Below, piece by piece: positions 51,798 to 60,544 of a stretch of DNA of 64,000 bases. The stretch spans positions 1 through 64,000 of the forward strand of contig CAZFGB010000073.1 in NCBI GenBank assembly GCA_964518405.1, read 5' to 3'. How positions within the stretch are numbered: the stretch's first letter is position 1; each line of letters starts with the position of its first letter. This DNA comes from VXNE01 sp964518405. GTDB lineage: Bacteria; Pseudomonadota; Gammaproteobacteria; Pseudomonadales; Azotimanducaceae. A program made the position numbers and the translations under genes. A model generated the notes under the pieces. The model saw only the letters and a program-made list of their open reading frames with translations, was not told the origin of the DNA and did no database searches.

Positions 51798-51812
51798 TAC
51801 TAATCATTCTCA
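51798..51812. promoter_or_regulatory. Fur box between bfr and bfd (bfd side)
   Basis: On the minus strand TGAGAATGATTAGTA is a close Fur-box variant. It ends about 18 bp before the bfd start, where repressor binding would block bfd transcription. Confidence 0.65.
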
Positions 51813-51829
51813 TTTAGAATTCTCCCGCG

Positions 51830-52030
51830 ATGTACGTATGCGTATGCAAAGCCGTCGAAGACGGCGAGATCAGGGCCGCCGTCAAGGATGGCCACGCGAG
51901 CCTCGAGGCGCTCGCCGACAAACTCGGCGTCGGCACCGGTTGCGGTTGCTGCCGGGAATACGCCGAAGCCCTCATAGAGGGAGAAGGGGTCACCCCGTCC
52001 GGCGCAGCTGCGGCCCGCGAAGCGGTCTGA
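51830..52030 (+). CDS. bfd: Bfd, bacterioferritin-associated ferredoxin
   Basis: The 66-aa protein is a [2Fe-2S] ferredoxin of the Bfd type: MYVCVCKAV gives the first CxC and GTGCGCCREY the second Cys pair. It reduces Bfr-bound iron for release under iron starvation. It lies divergent from bfr and under a Fur-like site, as expected. Confidence 0.94.
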   Translation: MYVCVCKAVEDGEIRAAVKDGHASLEALADKLGVGTGCGCCREYAEALIEGEGVTPSGAAAAREAV

Positions 52031-52270
52031 GTCCGTCGCAACCCTCGCCGGGGCGTTCATGTCTCCGGTACCCGTCACGACCGTACATCCAGCGCGGTCA
52101 GCCGCGGTCAGCAACGACACAGCAACGACAAACAGATGACGGCGGGCGCGGCCTGCGGTAGCCTCATGCCTTGGGGCCGAGCGATCGCCGAGGCGCGGTC
52201 CCGGAAAGCGGAACTTCTCCACACGACAATGCGCAAGCCATTGCCTTAACCTGTTTTCATGAGGGGATAG

Positions 52271-54817
52271 ATGGACTCCAACCGAACAGAAGTCCTGGTC
52301 GGGAGCGCCTCCAGCCGCGGGGCATCCACTGAACTCAGCGTTGCGGTCCCCGCCTACGACCGCCAGAGACTGGAGGACATCGGCTTCATGACCTCCATGA
52401 CGCTGACACTGCTCGGCAACTACGCGCAAACCGGGCACTTCGGCGGTCCCCTCGCCTACACGCCGTACAATGTCGCCCTGCACCTGGCCGGCCCCGAGAA
52501 CGGTGGCCTGCGCTACGACTACCGGCGTCCCAAGCACCCGTTCGGCGACAAGCTGCTGCTCGCCGGCGGTCACAACATCCCGACCCTCTACGCGCTGTGG
52601 ATGATCATGGGCGAGGCCATGGCCCGCCGGCACGCGGCCACCGGCGACGAGCGATTCAGGGTCGACCCCGAGATTGCCATTCTGCCCATAGACTGCCTCG
52701 GCTTCCGCCGAGGCGCCGGCGTCCTGCCGACCCTGCTCGCCGACAACGGCCTCGCCGACGACCCCCTGTTCGCCCAGGCCAAGCTGCGCGGCATCCGCTC
52801 GCTGGCCGGCCACTCGGAATCCACCGATCTCATCAACGATGTCAACGGCGGCCCATCCGGCATCGGGATCGCCACCGCCGCCGGCAAAGCCGCGTTCTGG
52901 GACTTCATGGGCGCGGGCGCCTCGCCGAAGATCGTCGCGCTCGAGGGTGAAATGGCCATGACCTCCGGCCATTCCCAGGAGTTCAAGACCCAGGCGGTCG
53001 CCCAGCAGGTGGGCAAACGCCTGCGCATCCTGCTGTCGTTCAACAACGCCGGCATCGACGACTCGTTGATCGGCGGCATTGTGGCCGACTCCATGGACGG
53101 GTATCGCGTCGCGGACCAGTGGGCGGCGTACGGCTGGAATGTCCTCACGCTCGAGAACGGCAACGACTACGACCAGGTGGTCGCGGCGCTCAGGACCATG
53201 GACGCGTGGGATCCGGATGACCGGCGGCCGATGATCGTTGTTGGCAGGACCACCAAGGGTTGGTGGCCCGCCGCCCGGGACGGCGAGATTCCCGGTTTCG
53301 GCCCGCAGATCGTCGGCTATCACAGCCACCCCTACGAGATGAAAATGAACGTGCCCTACTTCGTCGCCCTCGCCGAGACCTTCGAGCAGCGTTTCGGCGT
53401 CTCCTTCGAAGGGATCCGCGACGGCGCGGTCACCGACGAGGCCGAACGGCTGCGCCAGTTCAAGACCAACATCGACATCGCCATGTCCGTGCTGGAGAAG
53501 GACGGTCTCGGAGTCTGGCTCACCGATCGCATGGTGGAGATCGGCGATCGCGTGGCGGACGACGCCAACCTGCGTTTCGATGTTTCGAAGGATCCGTTCC
53601 AGGATGATCGCCTGCGCGTCGATGCGATTCCCGTGGAACCGCGCACGGTCGAGGCGAGGCTGAACGGCAAGGCGCAGGAAGTCGGCGTCGAACTGTTCAA
53701 GCAACCCGGCGAGGTCGCGGGCACGAGGCGGGCGATATCCGAAGTGATCAAGTGGGCGAACCACGTCACCGCGAATCGATTCATCACGGTGTCCGCCGAC
53801 CTCTCAAGCTCCATCAACGTCGAAAAGGGATCGCTGACCGGACACTACGATCCCCTTACGAACCAAGAGGGCACGCGGCTCAAGGCGGCGATTCAGGAGG
53901 CCGGCAACGCGTCCACCGCCGTCGGCCTGGTGGGTCAGAGCGCATCGCTCGACCCCGACGTGCACAGCGGCGTGTGGGCGATGAGCGGCAGCTACGGCGC
54001 ATTCACGCCCTTCATGTACCTGCCGGCGCGGGTCTGGAGCCAACAGAACCAGGACAGTCCGTTCCGCGTCGGCGTACTGAATATTCTCGCCGGCCACTCG
54101 GGGCCGGAAACGGCCGCCGACGCCCGCACCCACTTCGGCATCTTCGCGCCCCAAGTCTGGAAGCTGTTTCCGCGCGGCCAGGTCATCGTGCTCAGTTTCT
54201 GGGACTACAACGATGTCGCCCCGGGCTACTTCGCCGCCGCCGAGATCGCCGCCCGGGAACCGCTGGTGGGCGTCATCGTTCTCGAAGTCGCGCGACCCGA
54301 CTTTCCGGTCGCGGACCGCTCGACGTTCGCCGACACGGATATGAAGGCGGCCGCCAAGGGATTCTACGTGCTGCGCGATTTCGAACCCGACAAGCCGCGG
54401 CACGGCTATGTCGTTGCGCAGGGGTCCAGTTCCACCGTCAACCTGTTGCGCGCCCTGCCCGAGCTCGAAGCCGAGGGCGTCAATGTCAAGGTAGTCGCCG
54501 CCATCAGCGAGGAGTTGTTCGAACGTCAACCGAAGGCGTATCGGAATGCGGTGCTGCCGCCGGAGGCGAAGCACGATCTGATGATCGTCACGACCGGCAC
54601 CCAGCGCATGTGGCCCGTGCGCGATGTCGGACCGCTGACCGCCGAATACTCGATGGTTTCCGACTGGCACGACCGCTGGCTGACGGGCGGCCTCGAGCCC
54701 GATGTCATCGCCGAAGCGCACCTGGACAAGAACTCTATCCGGGCGGGCGTCGAGCGATTCGCCCGGGACCGGGATGCGCGTCTCACGCGACAAAGGGAAG
54801 CTCTGGCTGCCTTGTAG
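52271..54817 (+). CDS. Transketolase-like TPP enzyme (two-domain plus C-terminal domain)
   Basis: The 848-aa protein aligns by motif order to transketolase-type enzymes. Its N-terminal TPP domain carries LLAGGHNIPTLYALW, GGPSGIGIATAAGKAAFW and the TPP-binding segment ALEGEMAMTSGHSQEF...LLSFNNAGID. A Pyr domain has SADLSSSINVEKGSL and GVWAMSGSYGAFTPFMYLPARVW. A C-terminal domain follows. The canonical GDG of the TPP motif is replaced by EGE while the NN remains, which is unusual. It is first in a probable operon with an Ldh-type dehydrogenase and an enoyl-CoA hydratase. Substrate unknown. Confidence 0.72.
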   Translation: MDSNRTEVLVGSASSRGASTELSVAVPAYDRQRLEDIGFMTSMTLTLLGNYAQTGHFGGPLAYTPYNVALHLAGPENGGLRYDYRRPKHPFGDKLLLAGGHNIPTLYALWMIMGEAMARRHAATGDERFRVDPEIAILPIDCLGFRRGAGVLPTLLADNGLADDPLFAQAKLRGIRSLAGHSESTDLINDVNGGPSGIGIATAAGKAAFWDFMGAGASPKIVALEGEMAMTSGHSQEFKTQAVAQQVGKRLRILLSFNNAGIDDSLIGGIVADSMDGYRVADQWAAYGWNVLTLENGNDYDQVVAALRTMDAWDPDDRRPMIVVGRTTKGWWPAARDGEIPGFGPQIVGYHSHPYEMKMNVPYFVALAETFEQRFGVSFEGIRDGAVTDEAERLRQFKTNIDIAMSVLEKDGLGVWLTDRMVEIGDRVADDANLRFDVSKDPFQDDRLRVDAIPVEPRTVEARLNGKAQEVGVELFKQPGEVAGTRRAISEVIKWANHVTANRFITVSADLSSSINVEKGSLTGHYDPLTNQEGTRLKAAIQEAGNASTAVGLVGQSASLDPDVHSGVWAMSGSYGAFTPFMYLPARVWSQQNQDSPFRVGVLNILAGHSGPETAADARTHFGIFAPQVWKLFPRGQVIVLSFWDYNDVAPGYFAAAEIAAREPLVGVIVLEVARPDFPVADRSTFADTDMKAAAKGFYVLRDFEPDKPRHGYVVAQGSSSTVNLLRALPELEAEGVNVKVVAAISEELFERQPKAYRNAVLPPEAKHDLMIVTTGTQRMWPVRDVGPLTAEYSMVSDWHDRWLTGGLEPDVIAEAHLDKNSIRAGVERFARDRDARLTRQREALAAL

Positions 54818-54855
54818 GCGCATCGCGCCAAGGCCGCTTCAGGGGATCACTACAA

Positions 54856-55944
54856 ATGATGGAGCACTTCCTGGTGCCGGAAGCCGATGCGGTGCGGGTG
54901 ACCGAAGATGCCGCGCGGGCCGGCACCCAAGCCATATTCGACCGGATGGGGCTCTCCGGGAACGACGCCGCGCTGTGCGCCGACGTGCTCATCACCAGCG
55001 ACCTGCGCGGCTGCGAGAGCCACGGCATCTCGAACATGTTGCGCCGGTACATCGAATCGTACCGCGCGGGACGTTTCAATCCCGTCCCGAATATCCGTAC
55101 GGAACGCGAATCCGCCGTCAGCGCGACGCTGGACGCCGATCGCGGCATTGGCCTGCAGGTGGGCCCAAAGGCGATGGAAGCGGCCATGGAGAAAGCCGAA
55201 ACCCACGGCATGGGCGCGGTCGGCGTACACAACTGCGGACACGTCGGAATGCTCGCCTACTATCCGCTCATGGCCATCGAACGCGACATGATCGGCGTCT
55301 GCATGGTCTCCGCCGCCGGCGATCACATGATCCCGACGTTCGGGACGGAACCGGTCTTCGGCACGCATCCTATCGCCTGGGCGGCGCCCGCCGGCGAGTT
55401 GCCGCCGTTCGTGTTCGATGTCGCCACCACGCAGATCGCCGCCAACAAGCTCGCGCTTTCCAGGCGCATCAGGTCGAAACTGGAACCTGGATGGATAGCC
55501 GACCTGGACGGCAGACCCATCATGCAGCGAATCCACGCGCCGGAGGACGGCCAGAACCGCATGCTGCCGTTCGGAGGCACACGCGAAAACGGCAGCCACA
55601 AGGGCTATGGCTTCGCCGCCATCGCCGACATCATGTCCGGCATCCTGTCCGGCAATGGCCCGGGCTTTCTCGCCGGCCGGCAGAGCACCTCCCAGTTCGT
55701 CATGGCGTTCCGGATCGATGCCTTCACCGACCTGGACCAGTTCAAACGCGATATGGACGCGCTGCTGACGAAACTCAGCACGATGAAGCCGGCGCCGGGC
55801 TACGAGCGGGTCTACTACGCCGGCCTGATAGAACACGAGGAAGCCCTGCGGCGAAAGGCCGAGGGCATCCCCTATCACCGCGAGGTCGTGGACTGGTTCA
55901 ACCGCACGAGCGAAGAGTTGCAGCTGCCCATCCGGTGGCCGTAG
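54856..55944 (+). CDS. Malate/L-lactate (Ldh-type, YlbC-family) dehydrogenase
   Basis: The 362-aa protein is of the Ldh2/MDH2 superfamily with its non-Rossmann fold. Marker segments are TSDLRGCESHGISNMLRRYI, HNCGHVGMLAYYPL with the catalytic His, and GGTRENGSHKGYGFAAIADIMSGILSGN. It oxidises a 2-hydroxyacid or reduces an imine/keto acid with NAD(P). It starts 38 bp after the TPP enzyme and precedes an enoyl-CoA hydratase, so they are likely one pathway. Confidence 0.9.
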   Translation: MMEHFLVPEADAVRVTEDAARAGTQAIFDRMGLSGNDAALCADVLITSDLRGCESHGISNMLRRYIESYRAGRFNPVPNIRTERESAVSATLDADRGIGLQVGPKAMEAAMEKAETHGMGAVGVHNCGHVGMLAYYPLMAIERDMIGVCMVSAAGDHMIPTFGTEPVFGTHPIAWAAPAGELPPFVFDVATTQIAANKLALSRRIRSKLEPGWIADLDGRPIMQRIHAPEDGQNRMLPFGGTRENGSHKGYGFAAIADIMSGILSGNGPGFLAGRQSTSQFVMAFRIDAFTDLDQFKRDMDALLTKLSTMKPAPGYERVYYAGLIEHEEALRRKAEGIPYHREVVDWFNRTSEELQLPIRWP

Positions 55945-55987
55945 CCGCGTCGCGAGGAATCACAAACATCAACCAGGAGGCCGTTTG

Positions 55988-56836
55988 ATGGACACTGGCG
56001 AATTCAGGGGCTTTAACGTCACGATGCGCGCCTGGGGCATCGCGTGGTTCCAGTTCTCGACTCCGGAACGCTTGAACGGCATGACCGCGAAAATCAAGCG
56101 GGACCTGGTGGAAGCCGTCACCCAGGCGCAGATGGACAACGCCGTGCGCGTCCTGGTGTTCACCGGTTCGGGCAGGGCGTTCTGCGCCGGCGACGACCTG
56201 AAGGGCTACCGGGACGCTGAGCTTCCAGGCTCGCCACTGGTTCCCGAGATCGACCACGGCCATGACAGCGGCATCGGCACCTACAACGGCCTGCGCACCA
56301 TCTCCCAGCGCGTCAATACCGCCGTGCGGTCGCTCGACAAGCTGTCCATCGCGGCCATCAACGGGGTCGCGATCCAGACCGGGTTCTCCCTGGCGCTCGC
56401 CTGCGACTTTCGCATCGCGGCCCGGGGGGCGCGGATGGGCAGCGCGACATTGCGATTCGGCCTGCTGCCGGACGAGGGCGGGCAGTACTTGCTGGTCCAA
56501 CTGCTCGGCGTCGCGAAGACGATGGATTTCTTGATGAAGAAGAAGATCGTGGAGGCCGACGAAGCGCTGGAACTCGGCCTGGTGCACGACGTGGTCGAGC
56601 CCGGCGACCTCGAGGCGGCGACCATGGATCTCGCCGCGGAACTTGCCAACGGACCGCAGGTGTCCATGCGACTCTTGAAGCGCTCGGTCTACAACGCCGC
56701 CGAAATGAACTGGGAGCAAAGCCTCGACGAAATCGCGGCCAAGACCGGAATCTCCGACCATCACCCCGACTCCCGCGAGGGGGTCAGGGCGTTCCACGAG
56801 AAGCGTCAGCCGAAATTCAACGACTGGCTGGAGTAG
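55988..56836 (+). CDS. Enoyl-CoA hydratase/isomerase family protein (1)
   Basis: The 282-aa crotonase-fold protein has the oxyanion motif GRAFCAGDDLKGYRD, INGVAIQTGFSLALACDFRIA, and a C-terminal FHEKRQPKFNDW. A ribosome binding site AGGAGG is 7 nt before ATG 55988. It acts on an enoyl- or other CoA thioester. It is the third gene of the TPP-enzyme cluster. Confidence 0.92.
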   Translation: MDTGEFRGFNVTMRAWGIAWFQFSTPERLNGMTAKIKRDLVEAVTQAQMDNAVRVLVFTGSGRAFCAGDDLKGYRDAELPGSPLVPEIDHGHDSGIGTYNGLRTISQRVNTAVRSLDKLSIAAINGVAIQTGFSLALACDFRIAARGARMGSATLRFGLLPDEGGQYLLVQLLGVAKTMDFLMKKKIVEADEALELGLVHDVVEPGDLEAATMDLAAELANGPQVSMRLLKRSVYNAAEMNWEQSLDEIAAKTGISDHHPDSREGVRAFHEKRQPKFNDWLE

Positions 56837-56880
56837 CCGGCGACGTTACCGCCGCGTGACACGACGCCGGCATCGGAAAG

Positions 56881-57657
56881 TCACCGACCCTCGAACTTCG
56901 GCTCGCGCTTCTCCATGAAGGCGCGCATCGCCTCCCGGGAGTCGTTGCTCGCGCCGGTTCGCATGTGGCGTTCCGTCTCGAGTTCGATGTATTCGCGCAG
57001 CGGCATGTTTTCGGCGTTGATGAAATTGCGCTTCATCTCGCCGATCGCCAGCGGCGCCAACTTCGACAGGCGTTCGGCTATCGCCCGCACATCGTCGCGA
57101 AACGTCTCGTCCGGGAAGGTCTTGAGAACCAGGCCCATGCGCTCCGCCTCCTCGGCGCCGAATTTCTCCGACATGAAGAACAGTTCCCGCGCCTTGGTCC
57201 CCCCGACAATCCGGGGCAGGAGCCACGGCCCCCCCATGTCGCCGGATATTCCGACGCCGAGAAACGCGGAATTGAACATCGCCCGCTCGCTCGCGTAGCG
57301 CAGGTCACAGGCGCAAGCCCAACCGAGGCCCGCACCGGCGCAGGCGCCGTTGATCGCGGCGATGGTGATTTTCGGCATCTCGTGAAGCAGCGTGGTGGTG
57401 TGGAAGTACTCCTTCTTGTTCGGCTCCTGCGGTTCGCCGCTGGTCGAGGCCCGGAGGTCCGCGCCCGGACAGAACGCGCGGCCGGCGCCCGTGAAGATGA
57501 CCACGCGGACGCGCTCGTCCACCGCCACTTCGCGCATGCAGGCGTGCAGTTCCCGGTTGAGCGTCCCGGTGATGCCATTGAGGCTCTCGGGCCGGTTGAG
57601 CGTAACGGTGGCGAGGTTGCCGTCGATTTCACAAAGGACGGTTTCGTAGTCGGACAT
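56881..57657 (-). CDS. Enoyl-CoA hydratase/isomerase family protein (2)
   Basis: The 258-aa crotonase-fold protein carries GRAFCPGADLRAST, INGACAGAGLGWACACDLRYAS and a C-terminal FMEKREPKFEGR, and converges with the preceding hydratase. Catalytic Glu positions are only partly readable (GVGISGDMGGPW), so hydratase versus isomerase activity cannot be assigned. Confidence 0.92.
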   Translation of the reverse strand: MSDYETVLCEIDGNLATVTLNRPESLNGITGTLNRELHACMREVAVDERVRVVIFTGAGRAFCPGADLRASTSGEPQEPNKKEYFHTTTLLHEMPKITIAAINGACAGAGLGWACACDLRYASERAMFNSAFLGVGISGDMGGPWLLPRIVGGTKARELFFMSEKFGAEEAERMGLVLKTFPDETFRDDVRAIAERLSKLAPLAIGEMKRNFINAENMPLREYIELETERHMRTGASNDSREAMRAFMEKREPKFEGR

Positions 57658-57690
57658 GGTTGCTACCTGGTGCGAATGTATCGCGGAATC

Positions 57691-57816
57691 CTAACCCGCA
57701 TATCGATCGAGAATCGACCTGACCAGAGCTTCAAGGCTGCAACCGCTCGATTCGGCCTGCTTGCGAAGTCGTTCCTTGGACTCGGCAGAAAGGTTGCGAA
57801 TGGTGATGCTTGGCAT
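57691..57816 (-). CDS. Very short FitA-like ribbon-helix-helix antitoxin remnant
   Basis: This 41-codon frame has the full RHH core (MPSITIRNLSAESKERLRK, then SGCSLEALVRSILDRYAG) and a stop. FitA-type antitoxins are usually about 70-85 aa with a toxin-binding tail, so this copy is shortened to its DNA-binding half. No PIN toxin follows in the minus direction. It may still bind its operator. Too short to be noticed by length filters, but the motif is clear. Confidence 0.65.
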   Translation of the reverse strand: MPSITIRNLSAESKERLRKQAESSGCSLEALVRSILDRYAG

Positions 57817-57902
57817 TGGAGTCGCTCGTAATCAATCAGCCTTGTGTAGGATTACGTGCAATCACTTTGCTCGCAAGTTGCACCCCGAAAGGGCAGCGCG
57901 TA

Positions 57903-58985
57903 CTAATGCACGCAACCGCGAGCGGAGGCCTCGAATATCGTCTCGACGACGCCGTTGCGCGCGCCGACGTAGCGGTCCCAGCGATTCATCGTGACGTCCT
58001 GCTGGTGCGTGAGCAGGAAAAAGTGCGCGCCGATTTCCATGGGCAGGACGTCTTCGCTGGACAGGACGATGCCGTGGTGGTCGATCCGGGCCACCGTGAC
58101 GCCCTCGAATCCTTCCAGGGTGGGCGGGCCATTGGGCGCGCCGATGGCGTCGATGGGCACGTCGCCAACGGCCGTGTGGGCGTCCGGGCGCGCGTAGACG
58201 CGGCCCATGATCCTGGCGGCGAGGCGAAACTCCCGCATGTAGGCGTAGGGGACCTCCATGACGGCATAGGTTCCGCCCTCGATCTCGGTGACCTCCGGAT
58301 ACGTCGCCGCCACGTCGTAGGTCCACGACTCCCCGGTCGAGACGACACCGACCGGAATGCCCGCCGCCTCGATCGCCTTCTTTGCCTCCAGCACGCGCTC
58401 GATGGAACGCCCCCCCTCGGCAAACCGCTGATCCCGGCTCGGCGCGCGAACCGACGGCACCTGGTGGCTCATGACGCCCCGAAATCGCAAGTTCGGCATC
58501 GCGGATGCGATGCGCGCCAAGGCGACCGCGCGCTCGATCGACCGCACTCCGGCCCGTTTCATGACGGTATCGATTTCGATCACCACGCCGAGCGTCGCGC
58601 CCACCGCGCGGGCACCCGCGGCGAGCCGTTCGATATGCGTCTCGGCGTCGACGGCGACCGTGGTTTCGACCCGCTGGGCAAGCAGGGCTAGGCGTCGGAT
58701 CTTGTCCGCGCCGACCACCTGGTTGGCGATGAGCACATCGTCCGCGCCCGCGTCCGCGAACACCTCCGCCTCGGACACTTTCGCGGCGCAGACGCCGCCG
58801 ACAGTGCTCCCGGCCTGCAACTGCATCGCAAGTATCCGGGGCGACTTGTGATTCTTTCCGTGGGGACGCAAGCGGATGCGCCTATCGCGGTAATGCTCGG
58901 CGATGACGCCGATGTTGTGTTCCATGGCATCCAGGTCGATCACGAGCGCTGGCGTCTCGATCTGCGCCACCGGCATCCCGATCAT
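57903..58985 (-). CDS. D-threonine aldolase / D-serine dehydratase-like PLP protein
   Basis: The 360-aa protein has the alanine-racemase-type N-terminal barrel with IETPALVIDLDAMEHNI, the PLP Lys in LRPHGKNHKSP, SHQVPSV and VVSTGESWTYDVA. The C-terminal domain has HHGIVL and an LTHQQDVTMNRWD segment at the metal-site position. This family (DSD1/DTA) acts on D-hydroxy amino acids. The start overlaps the upstream paralogue by TGATG, so the two are co-translated. Confidence 0.82.
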   Translation of the reverse strand: MIGMPVAQIETPALVIDLDAMEHNIGVIAEHYRDRRIRLRPHGKNHKSPRILAMQLQAGSTVGGVCAAKVSEAEVFADAGADDVLIANQVVGADKIRRLALLAQRVETTVAVDAETHIERLAAGARAVGATLGVVIEIDTVMKRAGVRSIERAVALARIASAMPNLRFRGVMSHQVPSVRAPSRDQRFAEGGRSIERVLEAKKAIEAAGIPVGVVSTGESWTYDVAATYPEVTEIEGGTYAVMEVPYAYMREFRLAARIMGRVYARPDAHTAVGDVPIDAIGAPNGPPTLEGFEGVTVARIDHHGIVLSSEDVLPMEIGAHFFLLTHQQDVTMNRWDRYVGARNGVVETIFEASARGCVH

Positions 58986-59695
58986 CAGAAGGCTCCCCGC
59001 GCGCCTACGTTCCACATCGCCTCCAGGCGGCCAGCGCGAACGCCGAACGCGAAATCGTGCAGGGAAAACGCGGTGGCGATGTCGGCCGGGACCAGTTGCA
59101 GCCAGTCGCCGATGGCGAACGGCGGTTCTTCGGGCGGGTAGAGCACGATGCCGTGCTCCGCGCTGCCGCCCGACGCCCAGAGGCGGTCGCGCGCCGGGAT
59201 CGCCGGATCGCCGTGGTCGCGGCCGACGGCCTTCTGCCCGCAGTCGTGAATGGCGCGTCCCGGTTCAGGCACACTGGTGATGCGGGCCGAAACGGCGACC
59301 GCGCCTTCGAGGGCGCCGGCACCCCATAGCCGCAGGCCGTCATCGTTGGTCCGCTCGCCCGCGGTCGAGGCCACCAGGCGAATCGATCGCGCCAACGCGT
59401 CCGCGCGGCGCCTCGACGCGTCGGTCACCAGCGGCCGCAGAATTCGAATGTCGTCGAATCCGTGCGAGGCGAAGATCTCCGCCTCCGCGATGCTGCGCAC
59501 CGCGATACCGAAGACCGAAGGAAGCGCCGCCTGGAGTCGCGCGATCGCCGGAGTCTTGTGCACCCAGACCTCCGCGCGCACCGGACCGGCGATGGAGGCG
59601 AAGTTCTGATCCAGCCGGTCCAGGTCCACTAGGAGAGCCGGCGTATCCAGTTCCTCAACCGGAGTTCCCGGGAATTTTTCGATGGGGCGCTGCAC
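58985..59695 (-). CDS. Shortened D-serine dehydratase-like paralogue, metal site degenerate
   Basis: The 236-aa protein has the same opening (ELDTPALLVDLDRLDQNF, PLP Lys in VWVHKTP) and the C-terminal domain (EHGIVLYP, IGDWLQLVPADIATAFSLHD). It is about 120 residues shorter than family members, missing mid-barrel sequence. Where active enzymes have PxHxC metal ligands it has PADIA, with neither His nor Cys. It is probably inactive or has a new role. It is paired with the full-length paralogue just downstream. Confidence 0.75.
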   Translation of the reverse strand: MQRPIEKFPGTPVEELDTPALLVDLDRLDQNFASIAGPVRAEVWVHKTPAIARLQAALPSVFGIAVRSIAEAEIFASHGFDDIRILRPLVTDASRRRADALARSIRLVASTAGERTNDDGLRLWGAGALEGAVAVSARITSVPEPGRAIHDCGQKAVGRDHGDPAIPARDRLWASGGSAEHGIVLYPPEEPPFAIGDWLQLVPADIATAFSLHDFAFGVRAGRLEAMWNVGARGAF

Positions 59696-59763
59696 GATGC
59701 CCTAAAGAAGTACCGCGGCAAGGCCATCAGCCCACTCAGTCGGTCGGTCCCCGCAGCAATTCG

Positions 59764-60150
59764 TCACCAAAGCCGACTCACGCCGTAACGGTCGAATACC
59801 GGATCGACCGATACGACCGGCAATTCACGCAGCAACGCCTGGGCGACGAGCATTCGATCAAACGGGTCGCGGTGGGGACCGGGCAAACGCCCGGCCCGCT
59901 CAGCTTCGGCGACGCTGATCACAAGATCCCCGAAACCCTGACCCGCGATTTGGGCGGCGACATCCAAAGCCACCGCCTCGCCTCCGGGAAGTTTGCCGAT
60001 ACGGTATTTCGTCGCGATTTCCCAAGCGGACGCCGCGCTCACCAGAATGTCGTTGGCTTCGTCCGATATCACGTCGCGCGCCAATCCTGACAGGCGCGCG
60101 CTATCCGCAATCCACCAGAGGAATGCATGCGTGTCCAGAAGCGCTCGCAC
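59764..60150 (-). CDS. VapC-type PIN-domain toxin
   Basis: The 128-aa protein has the PIN core: LLDTHAFLWWIAD at the start (first Asp), SAASAWEIATKYRIGKL (Glu), and PHRDPFDRMLVAQALL plus VSVDPVFDRYG (acidic). It matches the PIN toxins paired with Phd/YefM-type antitoxins. It lies 3 bp after its antitoxin on the same strand. Confidence 0.92.
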   Translation of the reverse strand: MRALLDTHAFLWWIADSARLSGLARDVISDEANDILVSAASAWEIATKYRIGKLPGGEAVALDVAAQIAGQGFGDLVISVAEAERAGRLPGPHRDPFDRMLVAQALLRELPVVSVDPVFDRYGVSRLW

Positions 60151-60153
60151 GAA

Positions 60154-60387
60154 CTAGCGACCTTCCCAAGCCGAAAGTTCGTCCTCCGGCAGCGCGTCGA
60201 AAAAGTGCTCGGGAATCACGACTTTTCCTTTCAGCACGTCCGGTTGCCGCCTGTTGCGGGGTTTGCATCCGACGAGCCGGGCGACGGGCTCGCCCCGGCG
60301 GGCGATCACGACTTCCTCGCCGGCCTCGACCCGCGCCAGCAGCCGCGAAAGCTGGGTCTTGGCTTGATGTACATTGACGAGGAACAT
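60154..60387 (-). CDS. Phd/YefM-type antitoxin
   Basis: The 77-aa protein starts FLVNVHQAKTQLSRLLARVEAGEEVVIARRGEPVARL, the Phd/YefM fold. Its C-terminal acidic tail (FFDALPEDELSAWEG) would wrap the toxin. It forms a two-gene operon with the PIN toxin and has a perfect inverted repeat upstream. Confidence 0.93.
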   Translation of the reverse strand: MFLVNVHQAKTQLSRLLARVEAGEEVVIARRGEPVARLVGCKPRNRRQPDVLKGKVVIPEHFFDALPEDELSAWEGR

Positions 60388-60413
60388 GGACTTTCACTCC
60401 GGCCTGGGATCAA

Positions 60414-60441
60414 CGATCTAGCTAACACAATAGCTAGATCG
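60414..60441. promoter_or_regulatory. Operator-like palindrome upstream of the Phd/PIN operon
   Basis: CGATCTAGCTA and TAGCTAGATCG form perfect 11-bp arms separated by ACACAA. It lies about 27 bp upstream of the antitoxin start, suited to autorepression by the antitoxin-toxin complex. Confidence 0.75.
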
Positions 60442-60544
60442 CAGCCACGGTCAAGCATCGACCCCGCGTGATCGACCCCGCGTGACAAACCGTAACCGAT
60501 CCCTTGTGCCAAAATCACTTCGTCGCCACCGTCTGGGACTCGCC

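Noticed and set aside
52075..52135. Short repeats (GCGGTCAGC, AACGACA) between bfd and the TPP gene
   Set aside because: Only two partial copies each; too short and imperfect to call a repeat feature.
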